NCBI RefSeq assembly: GCF_004362745.1
Contig: NZ_SNXY01000014.1
Span: 1-54,530, forward strand
DNA: 54,530 nt
From: Oharaeibacter diazotrophicus
Lineage (GTDB): Bacteria > Pseudomonadota > Alphaproteobacteria > Rhizobiales > Pleomorphomonadaceae
Direction of reading: 5' to 3'
Part shown: positions 1 through 7,863 of the stretch, one piece after another
Layout of the letters: every line of letters begins with the position of its first letter
Numbering within the stretch: the stretch's first letter is position 1
Translations under genes and position numbers: made by a program
The notes under the pieces: generated by a model
Told to the model about the DNA's origin: nothing
The model's input: only the letters and a program-made list of their open reading frames with translations
The model's database searches: none

Positions 1-89
1 CCCCGCAGCCCAAGATCGAGAACGAGAAGGAAAAGCCCCAGACCGTCAACTACGACGAGCTCGTCAAGAGCTGGTCCGACGCCAAGTGA
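1..89 (+). CDS. C-terminus of a probable ABC-transporter substrate-binding protein (partial)
   Basis: Only the last 28 codons lie in the window; the reading frame starts at base 3 and ends at TGA 87-89. The tail is hydrophilic (PKIENEKEKPQ then a Tyr-Asp-Glu-Leu ... Ser-Trp end). As I recall it, this resembles the C-termini of sugar/glycerol ABC-transporter periplasmic binding proteins, which often end in a Tyr-Asp-x-Leu ... Trp segment. The next gene on the same strand is glycerol kinase, which would suit a GlpV-type glycerol binding protein of an alphaproteobacterial glycerol ABC importer. The assignment rests on a short tail and on context, so it is tentative. Confidence 0.4.
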   Translation, partial: PQPKIENEKEKPQTVNYDELVKSWSDAK

Positions 90-103
90 CGGGCCGGTGG
101 GCT

Positions 104-119
104 CCGGGGTTCGCCCCGG
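104..119 (+). terminator. Hairpin with TTCG tetraloop after the binding-protein gene
   Basis: CCGGGG-TTCG-CCCCGG is a perfect 6-bp stem with a stable tetraloop, 15 bases after the stop codon. No T-run follows, which is common in this GC-rich sequence. It could be a terminator or a transcript-stabilising 3' hairpin. Confidence 0.4.
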
Positions 120-271
120 CGCCCGCCTCCTCCGCCGCCGGACCCCCGTGACGCCGCTCGCCGCGGCGGCACGAATCCGGTAGGACGACTCCCTAGCCGG
201 GGCCTTCGCGGGCCCCGGCCGTCCCGATACTCGTCTCGCCCAGGCCCCGACGTGTCGGGACCCGTGCGAGG

Positions 272-304
272 TTTCGGCGTTTCGGCCGGCGCCCGGTCGG
301 GCGC
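272..304 (+). repeat. Dispersed 33-bp intergenic element, copy 1
   Basis: TTTCGG-N5-CGGCCGGCGC-C-CGGTCGGGCGC. It matches 3800-3832 at 28 of 33 positions in the same orientation. Both copies are preceded by a CCCGACG-containing dyad, so the related block may be about 60 bases long. It lies upstream of glpK. Confidence 0.5.
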
Positions 305-393
305 TTCTCGCGTGCACGGCTCCGACCGCGGGTCGGACCCTTGCGCGCTCGGTATCCATGTTCCCCCGTGCCAGCGCCGGAGCCAGCCGTCCC

Positions 394-1884
394 ATGTCCG
401 CCTTCGTCCTCGCCATCGACCAGGGCACCACGTCGTCGCGCGCCATCGTCTTCGACGGCGATACCAGGGTGATCGGCATCGGCCAGCAGGAATTCCCGCA
501 GCACTTCCCGCGCTCGGGCTGGGTCGAGCACGACCCGGAGGACATCTGGCGCACCACGGTGGAAACCGTGCGCTTCGCGCTGCAGCGGGCCGGCATCTCG
601 GCCTCGGACCTCGCCGCGATCGGCATCACCAACCAGCGCGAGACCACCGTGGTGTGGGACCGCGCCACCGGCCGCGCGATCCACAACGCCATCGTCTGGC
701 AGGACCGCCGCACCGCCGACCTCTGTGCCCGGTTGAAGGCCGATGGCCTCGAGGACGTCGCCGCCGAGCGCACCGGCCTCCTGCTCGACCCTTATTTCTC
801 CGGCACCAAGGCGGCCTGGATCCTCGACACCGTGCCGGGCGCCCGCGCCCGCGCCGAGGCAGGCGAACTCGCCTTCGGCACCGTCGACAGCTTCCTCCTG
901 TGGCGCCTCACCGGCGGCCGCGTCCACGCCACCGACGCCACCAACGCCTCGCGCACGCTGCTCTACGATATCCGCCGCGGCGGCTGGGACGACGACCTCC
1001 TGAAGGCGATCGGCGTGCCGCGGGCCATGCTGCCGGAGGTCAAGGACAGCGCCGCCGACTTCGGCACCACCGATCCCGCCCTGTTCGGCGCCGCGGTGGC
1101 GATCCGCGGCATCGCCGGCGACCAGCAGGCGGCCACGGTGGGGCAGGCCTGCTTCCGCCCGGGCATGCTGAAGTCGACCTACGGCACCGGCTGCTTCGCC
1201 GTGCTCAACACCGGCGCCGAGTTCGTGTCGTCGAAGAACCGACTGATCACCACGATCGCCTACCAGCTCGACGGCAAGCCGACCTACGCGCTCGAGGGCT
1301 CGATCTTCGTCGCCGGCGCGGCCGTGCAGTGGCTGCGCGACGGCCTCGGCATCGTCGAGCGTGCCGACCAGACCGGTCCGCTCGCCGACGCCGCCGACCC
1401 GAACCAGAACGTCTACATGGTGCCGGCCTTCACCGGCCTCGGCGCGCCGTGGTGGGACGCCGAGGCGCGCGGCGCGATCTTCGGCCTGACCCGCGGCACC
1501 GGCCCGCGCGAACTCGCCCGTGCCGCCCTCGAGGCGGTGTGCTACCAGACCCGCGACCTGATCGACGCCATGCACCGCGACTGGGCCTCGGCCGCCGACA
1601 CGGTGCTGCGCGTCGACGGCGGCATGGTGGCGAGCGACTGGACCATGCAGCGCCTCGCCGACTTGCTCGACGCCCCGGTCGACCGGCCGGTGGTGCTCGA
1701 GACCACGGCGCTCGGCGCCGCTTTCCTGGCGGGGCGGCAGGCCGGGGTCTGGCCCGGCGAGGAGGGCTTCGCGGCGAACTGGCGCCTCGACCGCCGTTTC
1801 GAGCCGGCGATGGACGAGGACGTCCGCAGCGCCAAGCTCGCCGGCTGGCACGACGCGGTGCGACGGACGCGGACCGCGGGCTGA
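394..1884 (+). CDS. glpK: Glycerol kinase
   Basis: ATP-dependent phosphorylation of glycerol to glycerol-3-phosphate, in the cytoplasm. At 496 residues the length is normal for the FGGY family. The N-terminal phosphate loop Asp-Gln-Gly-Thr-Thr-Ser-Ser-Arg is at residues 9-16. Further FGGY features follow: a YFSGTK segment in the first half, then GLGAPWWD, a GLTRGTG stretch and the adenosine-binding VDGGM near residue 410. The start at 394 gives the usual [13 protein letters not shown] beginning; the in-frame ATG at 358 would add 12 residues not typical of the family. The preceding partial gene looks like a transporter component, so this is probably the end of a glycerol uptake operon. A hairpin follows at 1931-1960. 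Confidence 0.95.
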   Translation: MSAFVLAIDQGTTSSRAIVFDGDTRVIGIGQQEFPQHFPRSGWVEHDPEDIWRTTVETVRFALQRAGISASDLAAIGITNQRETTVVWDRATGRAIHNAIVWQDRRTADLCARLKADGLEDVAAERTGLLLDPYFSGTKAAWILDTVPGARARAEAGELAFGTVDSFLLWRLTGGRVHATDATNASRTLLYDIRRGGWDDDLLKAIGVPRAMLPEVKDSAADFGTTDPALFGAAVAIRGIAGDQQAATVGQACFRPGMLKSTYGTGCFAVLNTGAEFVSSKNRLITTIAYQLDGKPTYALEGSIFVAGAAVQWLRDGLGIVERADQTGPLADAADPNQNVYMVPAFTGLGAPWWDAEARGAIFGLTRGTGPRELARAALEAVCYQTRDLIDAMHRDWASAADTVLRVDGGMVASDWTMQRLADLLDAPVDRPVVLETTALGAAFLAGRQAGVWPGEEGFAANWRLDRRFEPAMDEDVRSAKLAGWHDAVRRTRTAG

Positions 1885-1930
1885 TCCTCGCGAGGGGCGC
1901 GACCCGGCGTCGGCGGCATGGCCGGACCCT

Positions 1931-1960
1931 CGTGAGCGCCCGGCAAGTCGGGCGGTCACG
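1931..1960 (+). terminator. Hairpin downstream of glpK
   Basis: CGTGAGCGCCCG and CGGGCGGTCACG form a 12-bp stem with one mismatch around a GCAAGT loop. It lies 46 bases after glpK and before the next start codon. There is no T-tail. Confidence 0.45.
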
Positions 1961-2026
1961 GGACGGGCAAGAGCCTCGGCGGACCGTAAGGATCGACGCT
2001 CACGTCGTCGTCCGGGAAGCCGCATC

Positions 2027-3757
2027 ATGCCCGTCCGCTCCATCCGCCTCCGCTCGCTCCTCGTCTTCGCCCTCCTGGCCGCTGCGGCTCCGGCGGCGGC
2101 CGCGCCCGGCAACGACGAGCCCGGCAACGCCCACACCATCTCCTCCGGCCAGCGCAGCCTGTTCGGCTCGCTCACCGGCGCGACCGCCGATCCCGGTGTG
2201 ACGCTGATGGGCTCGGCGGCGCGCCCGTCGGTCTGGTACCGCATCGACGCCCCGCCGTCCGGTTGGTACTACGTCGACAGCGCCGGCACCGATTCCGGCC
2301 GCGACGGCGCCCGCGACATCGCCTTGTCGGTTTTCGAGCGCAAGGCCGACGGCAGCCTGAAGCCGATCCGCGAGGGCGGTCGCGTCAAGATCGACGGCCG
2401 CTTCGAGACCGACCTGTCCGGCGTCCGCTTCTTCGTGCCGCCGCAGGCCGGGCCGGTGCTGATCGCCGCCTCGGTCCCGGCGGCGGCCAAGGCCGGCGCC
2501 TTCCGCCTCAACCTGCACCGGATGCCGTCGGACGGCTCGAGCCCGATCGTCCTGACGCCGCCGACGCCGTTCCAGACCTATTTCGCCAACGTCCTCGGCG
2601 CCGTGCCGGTCACCGACCGGTCGACCACCTTCGCCATCTACACACCGATGCCGGCCAATCCGGTCAAGGCGCGGCTCGCGCTGTCGCACGACTTCGGCGC
2701 TTCCGTCGTCCCCGCGCTCGCCGCGGACACGGTCGTCGGCGACAACGAGGGCGCGACGGTGCGGCTGAAGACCGTCGGCCTCGGTCCCGACCAGGGCGCG
2801 ATCGGCACCTTCGACCACATCGTCGGCGTCGAGGCCCGGACCCTCGTCTCCGGCGTGACCTTCGCCAAGCGGGCGATGCTGCGCAAGGTGCTGCGGCCGT
2901 CGACGGAGGTCTCGAGCGGGTCGCTGCACGTCACCGCCTCGGCGGGCCTGCGGCTCGGACCGCTCGGCGAGACGGTCTCCTTCGATCTCGTCATCCGCAA
3001 CCGCCTCGGACTGCCGGCCAAGGGCTGCATCCTCGTCAACGGCATCCGCACGCTGGTGGCGGCCGGCCCGCTCGACGTCGGTCAGGCGGTGAACTGGCAG
3101 GTGGTGGATCCGCAGACAGGGCTGCCGTCGCCGCAGACCGCCCGGACCTTCGACGTCGCGGCCAACACCACCCGTCTGCTGCGCGTCAGCGCCGAGGTGC
3201 GCGTCCGTGACGCGGTCGTGCTCGATCCGAGCGTGGTCTGCGCCTCGCCGCGGGCGACCACGAGCATCCCGTTCGGGGCGCTGCACCACCGGCTCGTCGC
3301 CGAGAATGCGCCGCTGGTGGTCGGGCTGGCCGAGGACCGGGCCGAGCCGGCGCTGACCTTCGTCCCGAGCGGCGCCGGCGACGACGCGCCGCGGCTCTAC
3401 AAGGTGTCCGCCGCCGTCGGCCGCCGCTTCGCCGTCGACATCCGCGGTCCGGGCGCGCTCGGTGGGGGCGCCACCTTCCTGAAGGTCCGCGTGAACCAGA
3501 ACGCTCCCTGGCAGACGCCGGCGAAGTCGCCGCTGCAGGGCCAGGTCTGCCTCGACACCGTCGGTCCCGGCGAGGCCTGCGTCACGGCGCCGAAGGACGA
3601 GGTCGCCCTCGTGCTCGGCCCCGGCGAGACCCGCCGCGTGCTGGTGACGCTGCCGGCCGGCCTGGTGCCGAGCGGACAGACGGCCCGGCTCTACGTCCAG
3701 GTCACGGACGGCGCGATGCCGGTCGCCCTCGGCGGCTTCGCTGTCGCGGGGCAGTGA
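2027..3757 (+). CDS. Exported protein of unknown function with a possible pre-peptidase-like N-terminal domain
   Basis: This 576-residue protein starts with a clear Sec signal peptide (MPVRSIRLRS, then a hydrophobic core ending in a run of alanines near residue 26). The mature N-terminus (NDEPGNAHTISSGQRSLFGS ... SVWYRIDAPPSGWYYVDSAG) has the spacing of the bacterial pre-peptidase C-terminal (PPC) beta-sandwich fold: a start rich in Asn and Asp, then a V-W-Y-x-I-D strand. The rest is beta-rich with no catalytic motif that I recognise. Cysteines occur singly and as a pair near the C-terminus (GQVC ... GEAC), compatible with a periplasmic disulfide. No operon partner is obvious. Product unknown; the PPC comparison is an inference from pattern, not a search. 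Confidence 0.75.
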   Translation: MPVRSIRLRSLLVFALLAAAAPAAAAPGNDEPGNAHTISSGQRSLFGSLTGATADPGVTLMGSAARPSVWYRIDAPPSGWYYVDSAGTDSGRDGARDIALSVFERKADGSLKPIREGGRVKIDGRFETDLSGVRFFVPPQAGPVLIAASVPAAAKAGAFRLNLHRMPSDGSSPIVLTPPTPFQTYFANVLGAVPVTDRSTTFAIYTPMPANPVKARLALSHDFGASVVPALAADTVVGDNEGATVRLKTVGLGPDQGAIGTFDHIVGVEARTLVSGVTFAKRAMLRKVLRPSTEVSSGSLHVTASAGLRLGPLGETVSFDLVIRNRLGLPAKGCILVNGIRTLVAAGPLDVGQAVNWQVVDPQTGLPSPQTARTFDVAANTTRLLRVSAEVRVRDAVVLDPSVVCASPRATTSIPFGALHHRLVAENAPLVVGLAEDRAEPALTFVPSGAGDDAPRLYKVSAAVGRRFAVDIRGPGALGGGATFLKVRVNQNAPWQTPAKSPLQGQVCLDTVGPGEACVTAPKDEVALVLGPGETRRVLVTLPAGLVPSGQTARLYVQVTDGAMPVALGGFAVAGQ

Positions 3758-3766
3758 AACTCGTTT

Positions 3767-3796
3767 CCCGACGTCCCGACCCGTCGGGGCGTCGGG
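3767..3796 (+). terminator. Strong hairpin between the exported-protein gene and the convergent gntR
   Basis: CCCGACGTCCCGAC (3767-3780) pairs with GTCGGGGCGTCGGG (3783-3796) over 14 positions with a single G-T wobble and a 2-base loop. It starts 10 bases after the upstream stop codon, between convergent genes, so it may serve both. An ATTTC tail follows on the plus strand. Confidence 0.55.
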
Positions 3797-3799
3797 AGA

Positions 3800-3832
3800 T
3801 TTCGGTCCTCCGGCCGGCGCTCGGTCGGGCGC
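3800..3832 (+). repeat. Dispersed 33-bp intergenic element, copy 2
   Basis: TTTCGG-N5-CGGCCGGCGC-T-CGGTCGGGCGC. It is 28/33 identical to 272-304 and lies directly after the hairpin at 3767-3796. Confidence 0.5.
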
Positions 3833-3857
3833 GCGCAATCGGCGGACCGGCGCCCCG

Positions 3858-4532
3858 TCAGCCGATCGCTTCGTAGACCGCCAGCGTGAAGCCGATGTGC
3901 GCGTCGAGGAGGCGGCGCGCGACGGTGCCGTCGCGGGAGAGGACGGCGTCCATCAGCGCGGTGTGGTGGGAAAGCGCCGTGGCCTCGGCGAGGGCGGCCG
4001 CCACGGCCGGAGCGGGCGGCGCCCGCATCAGGATCACGCGCTGGTGCCGGTGGATGGCGTCGCGGAGTTCGCCGGCGAAGCGGTGCAGCGTCGGGGCGCG
4101 GGTGCCCTCGCACAGGGCGGCGTGAAAGGCCTCGTGGCGGGCCTCCCAGAGCGCCACGGCGTCCGGCGCGGCACCCACGACCAGCGGCGGGGCGAGCGTC
4201 AGCAGGTGGTGCGCGGCGACGATGCGCGCCTCCCAGGCGGCATCGCCGTCGCGGATCGACAGGGTGATCAACTCGGCCTCGACGAGGCCGCGGGCGTGCT
4301 GGAGGTCGCGGATGTCCTCGGCCCGGACCGGGGCGACGCGGAAGCCCTTGTGCAGTTCGGAGGTCACCAACCCCTCGGCCTCGAGCCGCGACAGCGCCTC
4401 GCGCAGCGGCGTCCAGCCGAGCGCGAAACGGGCGGTCAGCGCGGAGAGCGTGAGGGCCGCGCCGGGCTCGAGGTCGCCGTCGAGGATCGCCCGCCGCAAC
4501 AGGTCGTAGGCCGTGCCGCTCTTGGAGACCAT
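3858..4532 (-). CDS. GntR-family regulator (FadR/FCD type), probable regulator of the kynurenine genes
   Basis: This 224-residue protein has an N-terminal winged helix (AYDLLRRAILDGDLEPGAALTLSALTARF ... TPLREALSRLEAEGLV, about residues 8-65) followed by an all-helical FCD ligand domain. The FCD domain carries Arg/His-rich helices (FHAALCEGTRAP ... HRHQRV ... HTALMDAVLSRD). This is the layout of FadR-subfamily GntR repressors that sense carboxylates. It is divergent from kynU-kynA, with dyads at 4545-4557 and 4566-4579 in the shared promoter region, so control of tryptophan/kynurenine breakdown is the natural inference. The effector is unknown; kynurenine or anthranilate are guesses. Confidence 0.85.
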   Translation of the reverse strand: MVSKSGTAYDLLRRAILDGDLEPGAALTLSALTARFALGWTPLREALSRLEAEGLVTSELHKGFRVAPVRAEDIRDLQHARGLVEAELITLSIRDGDAAWEARIVAAHHLLTLAPPLVVGAAPDAVALWEARHEAFHAALCEGTRAPTLHRFAGELRDAIHRHQRVILMRAPPAPAVAAALAEATALSHHTALMDAVLSRDGTVARRLLDAHIGFTLAVYEAIG

Positions 4533-4544
4533 GCGAAAGCTCTC

Positions 4545-4557
4545 TTGATCGTATCAA
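4545..4557. promoter_or_regulatory. Perfect dyad TTGAT-CGT-ATCAA, likely GntR operator
   Basis: TTGAT and ATCAA are exact inverted repeats around a 3-base spacer, 13 bases upstream of the gntR start codon in an AT-richer patch. FadR-type GntR proteins usually bind short dyads of this size, often between divergent genes. FNR/NnrR boxes use the same half-sites with a 4-base spacer, so the spacing argues against that family. Confidence 0.5.
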
Positions 4558-4565
4558 ACTCGTCC

Positions 4566-4579
4566 GATTATATATGATC
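4566..4579. promoter_or_regulatory. AT-rich imperfect dyad between gntR and kynU
   Basis: GATTATATATGATC is a 14-base dyad with one mismatched pair, 9 bases from the first dyad. It contains TATAT and could be the -10 region of one of the divergent promoters, overlapped by an operator. Confidence 0.35.
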
Positions 4580-4650
4580 TGCGCGGTGGGGAAAACAGGA
4601 CCGTCCGGCGTTCCGGCAGCGGGACGCGGGTCCCGACGTTCAGGAGTGCC

Positions 4651-5889
4651 ATGGTGTTCGCCGATCTCGAAGCCCGGGCCGCCGCCCTCGACGCGGCCGA
4701 CCCGCTGGCGCCGCGCCGCGGGCTGTTCCACCTGCCGGAGGGCGTGATCTACCTCGACGGCAACTCGCTCGGCGCGCTGCCGTTGTCGGTGCCCGGCCGG
4801 ATCGCCGCGGTGCTGCGCGAGGAATGGGGCGAGGGCCTGATCCGCAGTTGGAACGAGGCCGGCTGGATCGACCTGCCGGCGCGGGTGGCCGCCAAGATCG
4901 CCCGGCTGATCGGGGCCGAGCCCAACGCCGTGCTGGTCGGCGATTCCACCACCGTCAACGTGTTCAAGACGCTGGACGCGGCGCTGCGGCTGGTGCCGGA
5001 CCGGCGCGTGGTGCTGACCGACAGCGGCAACTTCCCGACCGACATCTACGCCGCCGAGGGCCTCGCGGGCCTGCGTGCCGGCGGCTTCGAGATCCGGATC
5101 GTCCGCCCCGACGAGGTCGCTTCGGCGATCGGCGACGACGTCGCGGTGGTGATGCTGACCGAGGTCGACTACCGCACCGGCCGGCGCCACGACATGAAGG
5201 CGATCACGGCGCACGCGCACGCGGCCGGCGCGGTGACCCTGTGGGACCTCGCCCACAGCGCCGGGGCGCTGCCGGTGGATCTCGTCGGCGCCGGCGCCGA
5301 CTTCGCGGTCGGCTGCGGCTACAAGTATCTGAACGGCGGTCCGGGCGCGCCGGCCTTCCTCTACGTCGCGCCGCGCCATCTCGGCTCGGTGACGCCGGCG
5401 CTGCCGGGCTGGCTCGGCCATGCCGCGCCCTTCGCCTTCGACCTCGGCTACCGGCCGGCGCCCGGCATCGAGCGGATGCGGACGGGCACGCCGGGCGTGC
5501 TCGGCGTCGCCGCCCTCGACGCCGCGCTCGACGTGTTCGAGGGCGTCGACATGGCGGTGGTCGCCGAGAAGGCGGCGCGGCTCGCCGGGCTGTTCGTCGA
5601 GGGCGTCGAGCGGGCCTGCCGGGATCTCGTGCTCGCCGGCCCGCGCGATCCGGCGCTCCGCGGCAGCCAGGTGTCGTTCCACGCCGAGGAGGGCTACGCG
5701 GTGATGCAGGCGCTGATCGCCCGCGGCGTGATCGGCGACTTCCGCGCGCCCGACATCGTCCGCTTCGGCTTCACGCCGCTCTACGTCTCGCACCGCGACG
5801 CGGTGAGGGCGGCGGCGACGCTGGCGGCGGTGGTGAACGAGCGGCTCTGGGACGAACCGCGCTTCAAGGTGAAGGCCAAGGTGACATGA
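4651..5889 (+). CDS. kynU: Kynureninase
   Basis: PLP-dependent cleavage of L-kynurenine to anthranilate and alanine. At 412 residues the length is normal. The fold-type I aminotransferase core shows the cofactor lysine in [14 protein letters not shown] (Lys225), the Asp-Leu-Ala-His-Ser-Ala-Gly segment ([12 protein letters not shown]) that contacts the pyridine ring, and SNxxPTD-like NFPTDIYA. The ATG is preceded by CAGGAG at 4 bases. The stop overlaps the kynA start (ATGA, 5886-5889), so the two are translationally coupled. No arylformamidase (kynB) lies beside them. The upstream divergent GntR gene is the likely regulator. Confidence 0.95.
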   Translation: MVFADLEARAAALDAADPLAPRRGLFHLPEGVIYLDGNSLGALPLSVPGRIAAVLREEWGEGLIRSWNEAGWIDLPARVAAKIARLIGAEPNAVLVGDSTTVNVFKTLDAALRLVPDRRVVLTDSGNFPTDIYAAEGLAGLRAGGFEIRIVRPDEVASAIGDDVAVVMLTEVDYRTGRRHDMKAITAHAHAAGAVTLWDLAHSAGALPVDLVGAGADFAVGCGYKYLNGGPGAPAFLYVAPRHLGSVTPALPGWLGHAAPFAFDLGYRPAPGIERMRTGTPGVLGVAALDAALDVFEGVDMAVVAEKAARLAGLFVEGVERACRDLVLAGPRDPALRGSQVSFHAEEGYAVMQALIARGVIGDFRAPDIVRFGFTPLYVSHRDAVRAAATLAAVVNERLWDEPRFKVKAKVT

Positions 5890-6728
5890 GCACGGACGCT
5901 CCCTTCGATCCCGCCCGCGACGGCGCGGTGACGGCGATGGCCGGCCGGATGTCCTACGGCGACTATCTCGACCTCGACGCCCTGCTCGCCGCCCAGCATC
6001 CGCTGACCGGGGCCCACGACGAGCTGCTGTTCGTGATCCAGCACCAGACGTCCGAACTCTGGATGAAGCTGGCGCTGCACGAGCTGTCGGCGGCCCGGGC
6101 CCGGATCGCCGCCGACGACGTCCGACCGGCCTTCAAGATGCTGGCGCGGGTGTCCAGGATCTTCGAGCAACTCAACGCCGCCTGGGACGTGCTCAGGACC
6201 ATGACGCCGTCCGACTACACCGGTTTCCGCGGTGCGCTCGGCAACTCCTCGGGTTTCCAATCCTGGCAGTATCGCGAGATCGAGTTCCTCGCCGGCAACC
6301 GCAATCGCGCCATGCTCGCCCCGCACGACCACGTGCCGGCGGTCCGGGCGCGGCTCGAGGCGGCGCTCGCCGTGCCGAGCCTCTACGACGAAGCGGTGCG
6401 CCTGCTCGCCCGGCGCGGCTTCGCGATCCCCGAGGCGGTGCTCGGCCGCGACGTCGGCGCGCCCTGGCGGCCGGACGAGGCGGTGCGCGCCGCCTTCGCC
6501 GCGGTCTATGCCGACCCCGGCCGGCACTGGGAGCTCTACGAACTCGCCGAGAAGCTGGTCGACTTCGAGGACTATTTCCGGCGCTGGCGCTTCAACCACG
6601 TCACCACGGTGGAACGGGTGATCGGCTTCAAGCGCGGCACCGGCGGCACCTCGGGCGTCGACTACCTGAAGCGGATGCTCTCCGTGGTGCTGTTTCCCGA
6701 ACTCTGGGCCCTGCGCACGGAACTCTGA
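5886..6728 (+). CDS. kynA: Tryptophan 2,3-dioxygenase
   Basis: Heme enzyme that opens the indole ring of L-tryptophan to give N-formylkynurenine, the first step of the kynurenine pathway. At 280 residues it matches bacterial TDO. Family signatures are [18 protein letters not shown] near residues 40-58, [21 protein letters not shown] near 116-136, and the C-terminal [19 protein letters not shown] whose His238 fits the proximal heme ligand. The start codon overlaps the kynU stop by four bases. The unit supplies anthranilate and alanine if formamidase activity comes from elsewhere. Confidence 0.95.
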   Translation: MSTDAPFDPARDGAVTAMAGRMSYGDYLDLDALLAAQHPLTGAHDELLFVIQHQTSELWMKLALHELSAARARIAADDVRPAFKMLARVSRIFEQLNAAWDVLRTMTPSDYTGFRGALGNSSGFQSWQYREIEFLAGNRNRAMLAPHDHVPAVRARLEAALAVPSLYDEAVRLLARRGFAIPEAVLGRDVGAPWRPDEAVRAAFAAVYADPGRHWELYELAEKLVDFEDYFRRWRFNHVTTVERVIGFKRGTGGTSGVDYLKRMLSVVLFPELWALRTEL

Positions 6729-6771
6729 GGGGCGCCGGTCGGACCGGACGCCCCCCTGGTCCGGCCCCGCC

Positions 6772-7545
6772 TCAGCGGTCCTCGAAGCTCGGCTTGCGCT
6801 TCTCGACGAAGGCGGCCATGCCCTCCTTCTGGTCGCGGGTGGCGAACAGCGAGCCGAACAGGCGGCGCTCGAAGCGGACGCCCTCGGAGAGCGACACTTC
6901 CTCGGCGCGCTGCACCGCCTCCTTGGCCATCAGCGTCGCCGGCTGCGAATAGCCGGCGATGGTGGCGGCGGTGGCGAGCGCCTCGTCGAGCAGGCGGTCG
7001 GCCGGCACGATGCGCGAGACGAGGCCGGCGCGCTCGGCCTCGGCGGCGTCCATCAGCCGGCCGGTCAGCACGAGGTCCATCGCCTTGGCGCGGCCGACGA
7101 GGCGGGTCAGGCGCTGGGTGCCGCCCATGCCCGGGAGGATGCCGAGCTTGATCTCCGGCTGGCCGAACTTGGCGGTGTCGGCGGCCAGCACGATGTCGCA
7201 CATCATCACCACCTCGCAGCCGCCGCCGAGGGCGTAGCCGCCGACGGCCGCGATCACCGGCTTGCGGGTGGCGGCGAAGCGGTCCCAGCCGCCGAAGGTG
7301 TCGGCGCCGTAGATGTCGGGAAAGCCCATGCCGGCCATTTCGGAGATGTCGGCGCCGGCGGCGAAGGCCTTGCCCGATCCGGTCAGCACGATGGCGCGCA
7401 CGGCCGGGTCGCGGTCGGCGGCGGCGAAGCGGTCGACGAGTTCGCGCATCACCGTGGTGTTGAGCGCGTTCAGCACCTTGGGCCGATCGATCCGGACCAG
7501 CAGCACCGCGCCGTGCATCTCCGAGGTGATGGTCTCGTAGCTCAT
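6772..7545 (-). CDS. Enoyl-CoA hydratase/isomerase family protein (crotonase)
   Basis: A 257-residue crotonase-fold protein, probably a cytoplasmic short-chain enoyl-CoA hydratase (EchA/FadB-like) adding water to trans-2-enoyl-CoA. It shows the oxyanion-hole segments [13 protein letters not shown] and [19 protein letters not shown], and the [12 protein letters not shown] loop typical of hydratases; the acid/base glutamates fit CEVVMM and the loop before GTQRL. RBS GGAGCGAG precedes the ATG. It is convergent with kynA and not obviously part of that operon. The substrate cannot be fixed from sequence. Confidence 0.9.
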   Translation of the reverse strand: MSYETITSEMHGAVLLVRIDRPKVLNALNTTVMRELVDRFAAADRDPAVRAIVLTGSGKAFAAGADISEMAGMGFPDIYGADTFGGWDRFAATRKPVIAAVGGYALGGGCEVVMMCDIVLAADTAKFGQPEIKLGILPGMGGTQRLTRLVGRAKAMDLVLTGRLMDAAEAERAGLVSRIVPADRLLDEALATAATIAGYSQPATLMAKEAVQRAEEVSLSEGVRFERRLFGSLFATRDQKEGMAAFVEKRKPSFEDR

Positions 7546-7695
7546 GTCTCGCTCCGAACAAGGGAGGCCGGTCGCCGGCCCCGGGGCGGCGGATCCTAGC
7601 CGCGGACGGTCGGCGCCGCCACCCGGCCGGGATCCGGCCGCCGCGGGCGTGCGTAGGATCCCCGTCCGAACCGATCGGCGGGAGCGTGCGAAGCG

Positions 7696-7863
7696 ATGGC
7701 GAAGATGCGCCGCAAGGGCGACCTGCCGGTGAAGGACTGCCGCGTCTGCGGCCGGCCCTTCGCCTGGCGGCGCAAGTGGGAGCGGGTGTGGGCGACGATC
7801 GAGACCTGCTCGGACCGCTGCCGCGACGCGGCGCGGCGCGAACGCCGGCAGGCCCGGCCGTGA
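7696..7863 (+). CDS. DUF2256 small zinc-ribbon-like protein
   Basis: A 55-residue basic protein with a CRVCGRPF motif followed by ETCSDRCR, a C-x2-C ... C-x3-C arrangement suggesting a bound metal. This is the DUF2256 pattern; such small proteins are known to sit next to, or be fused to, photolyase-related genes. Its stop overlaps the GTG start of the photolyase (GTGA, 7860-7863), so expression is coupled. Its biochemical role is unknown. A chaperone or iron-sulfur/flavin accessory role for the photolyase would be an inference. Confidence 0.8.
   Translation: MAKMRRKGDLPVKDCRVCGRPFAWRRKWERVWATIETCSDRCRDAARRERRQARP

Larger units (their letters stand above)
90..393. other. Intergenic region before glpK, no gene seen
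   Basis: About 300 bases without a convincing reading frame. It holds the TTCG hairpin at 104-119, a small dyad around 248-260 (CCGAC-GT-GTCGG) and a 33-base element at 272-304 that recurs at 3800-3832. No clear -35/-10 pair was recognised. Confidence 0.6.

Noticed and set aside
193-2244. Long minus-strand open frame opposite glpK
   Set aside because: Shadow of glpK; no ribosome-binding site, no domain, antisense composition.
4545-4557. FNR/NnrR box before gntR
   Set aside because: The spacer is 3 bases instead of 4 and the genes are not respiratory; a GntR operator is more plausible.
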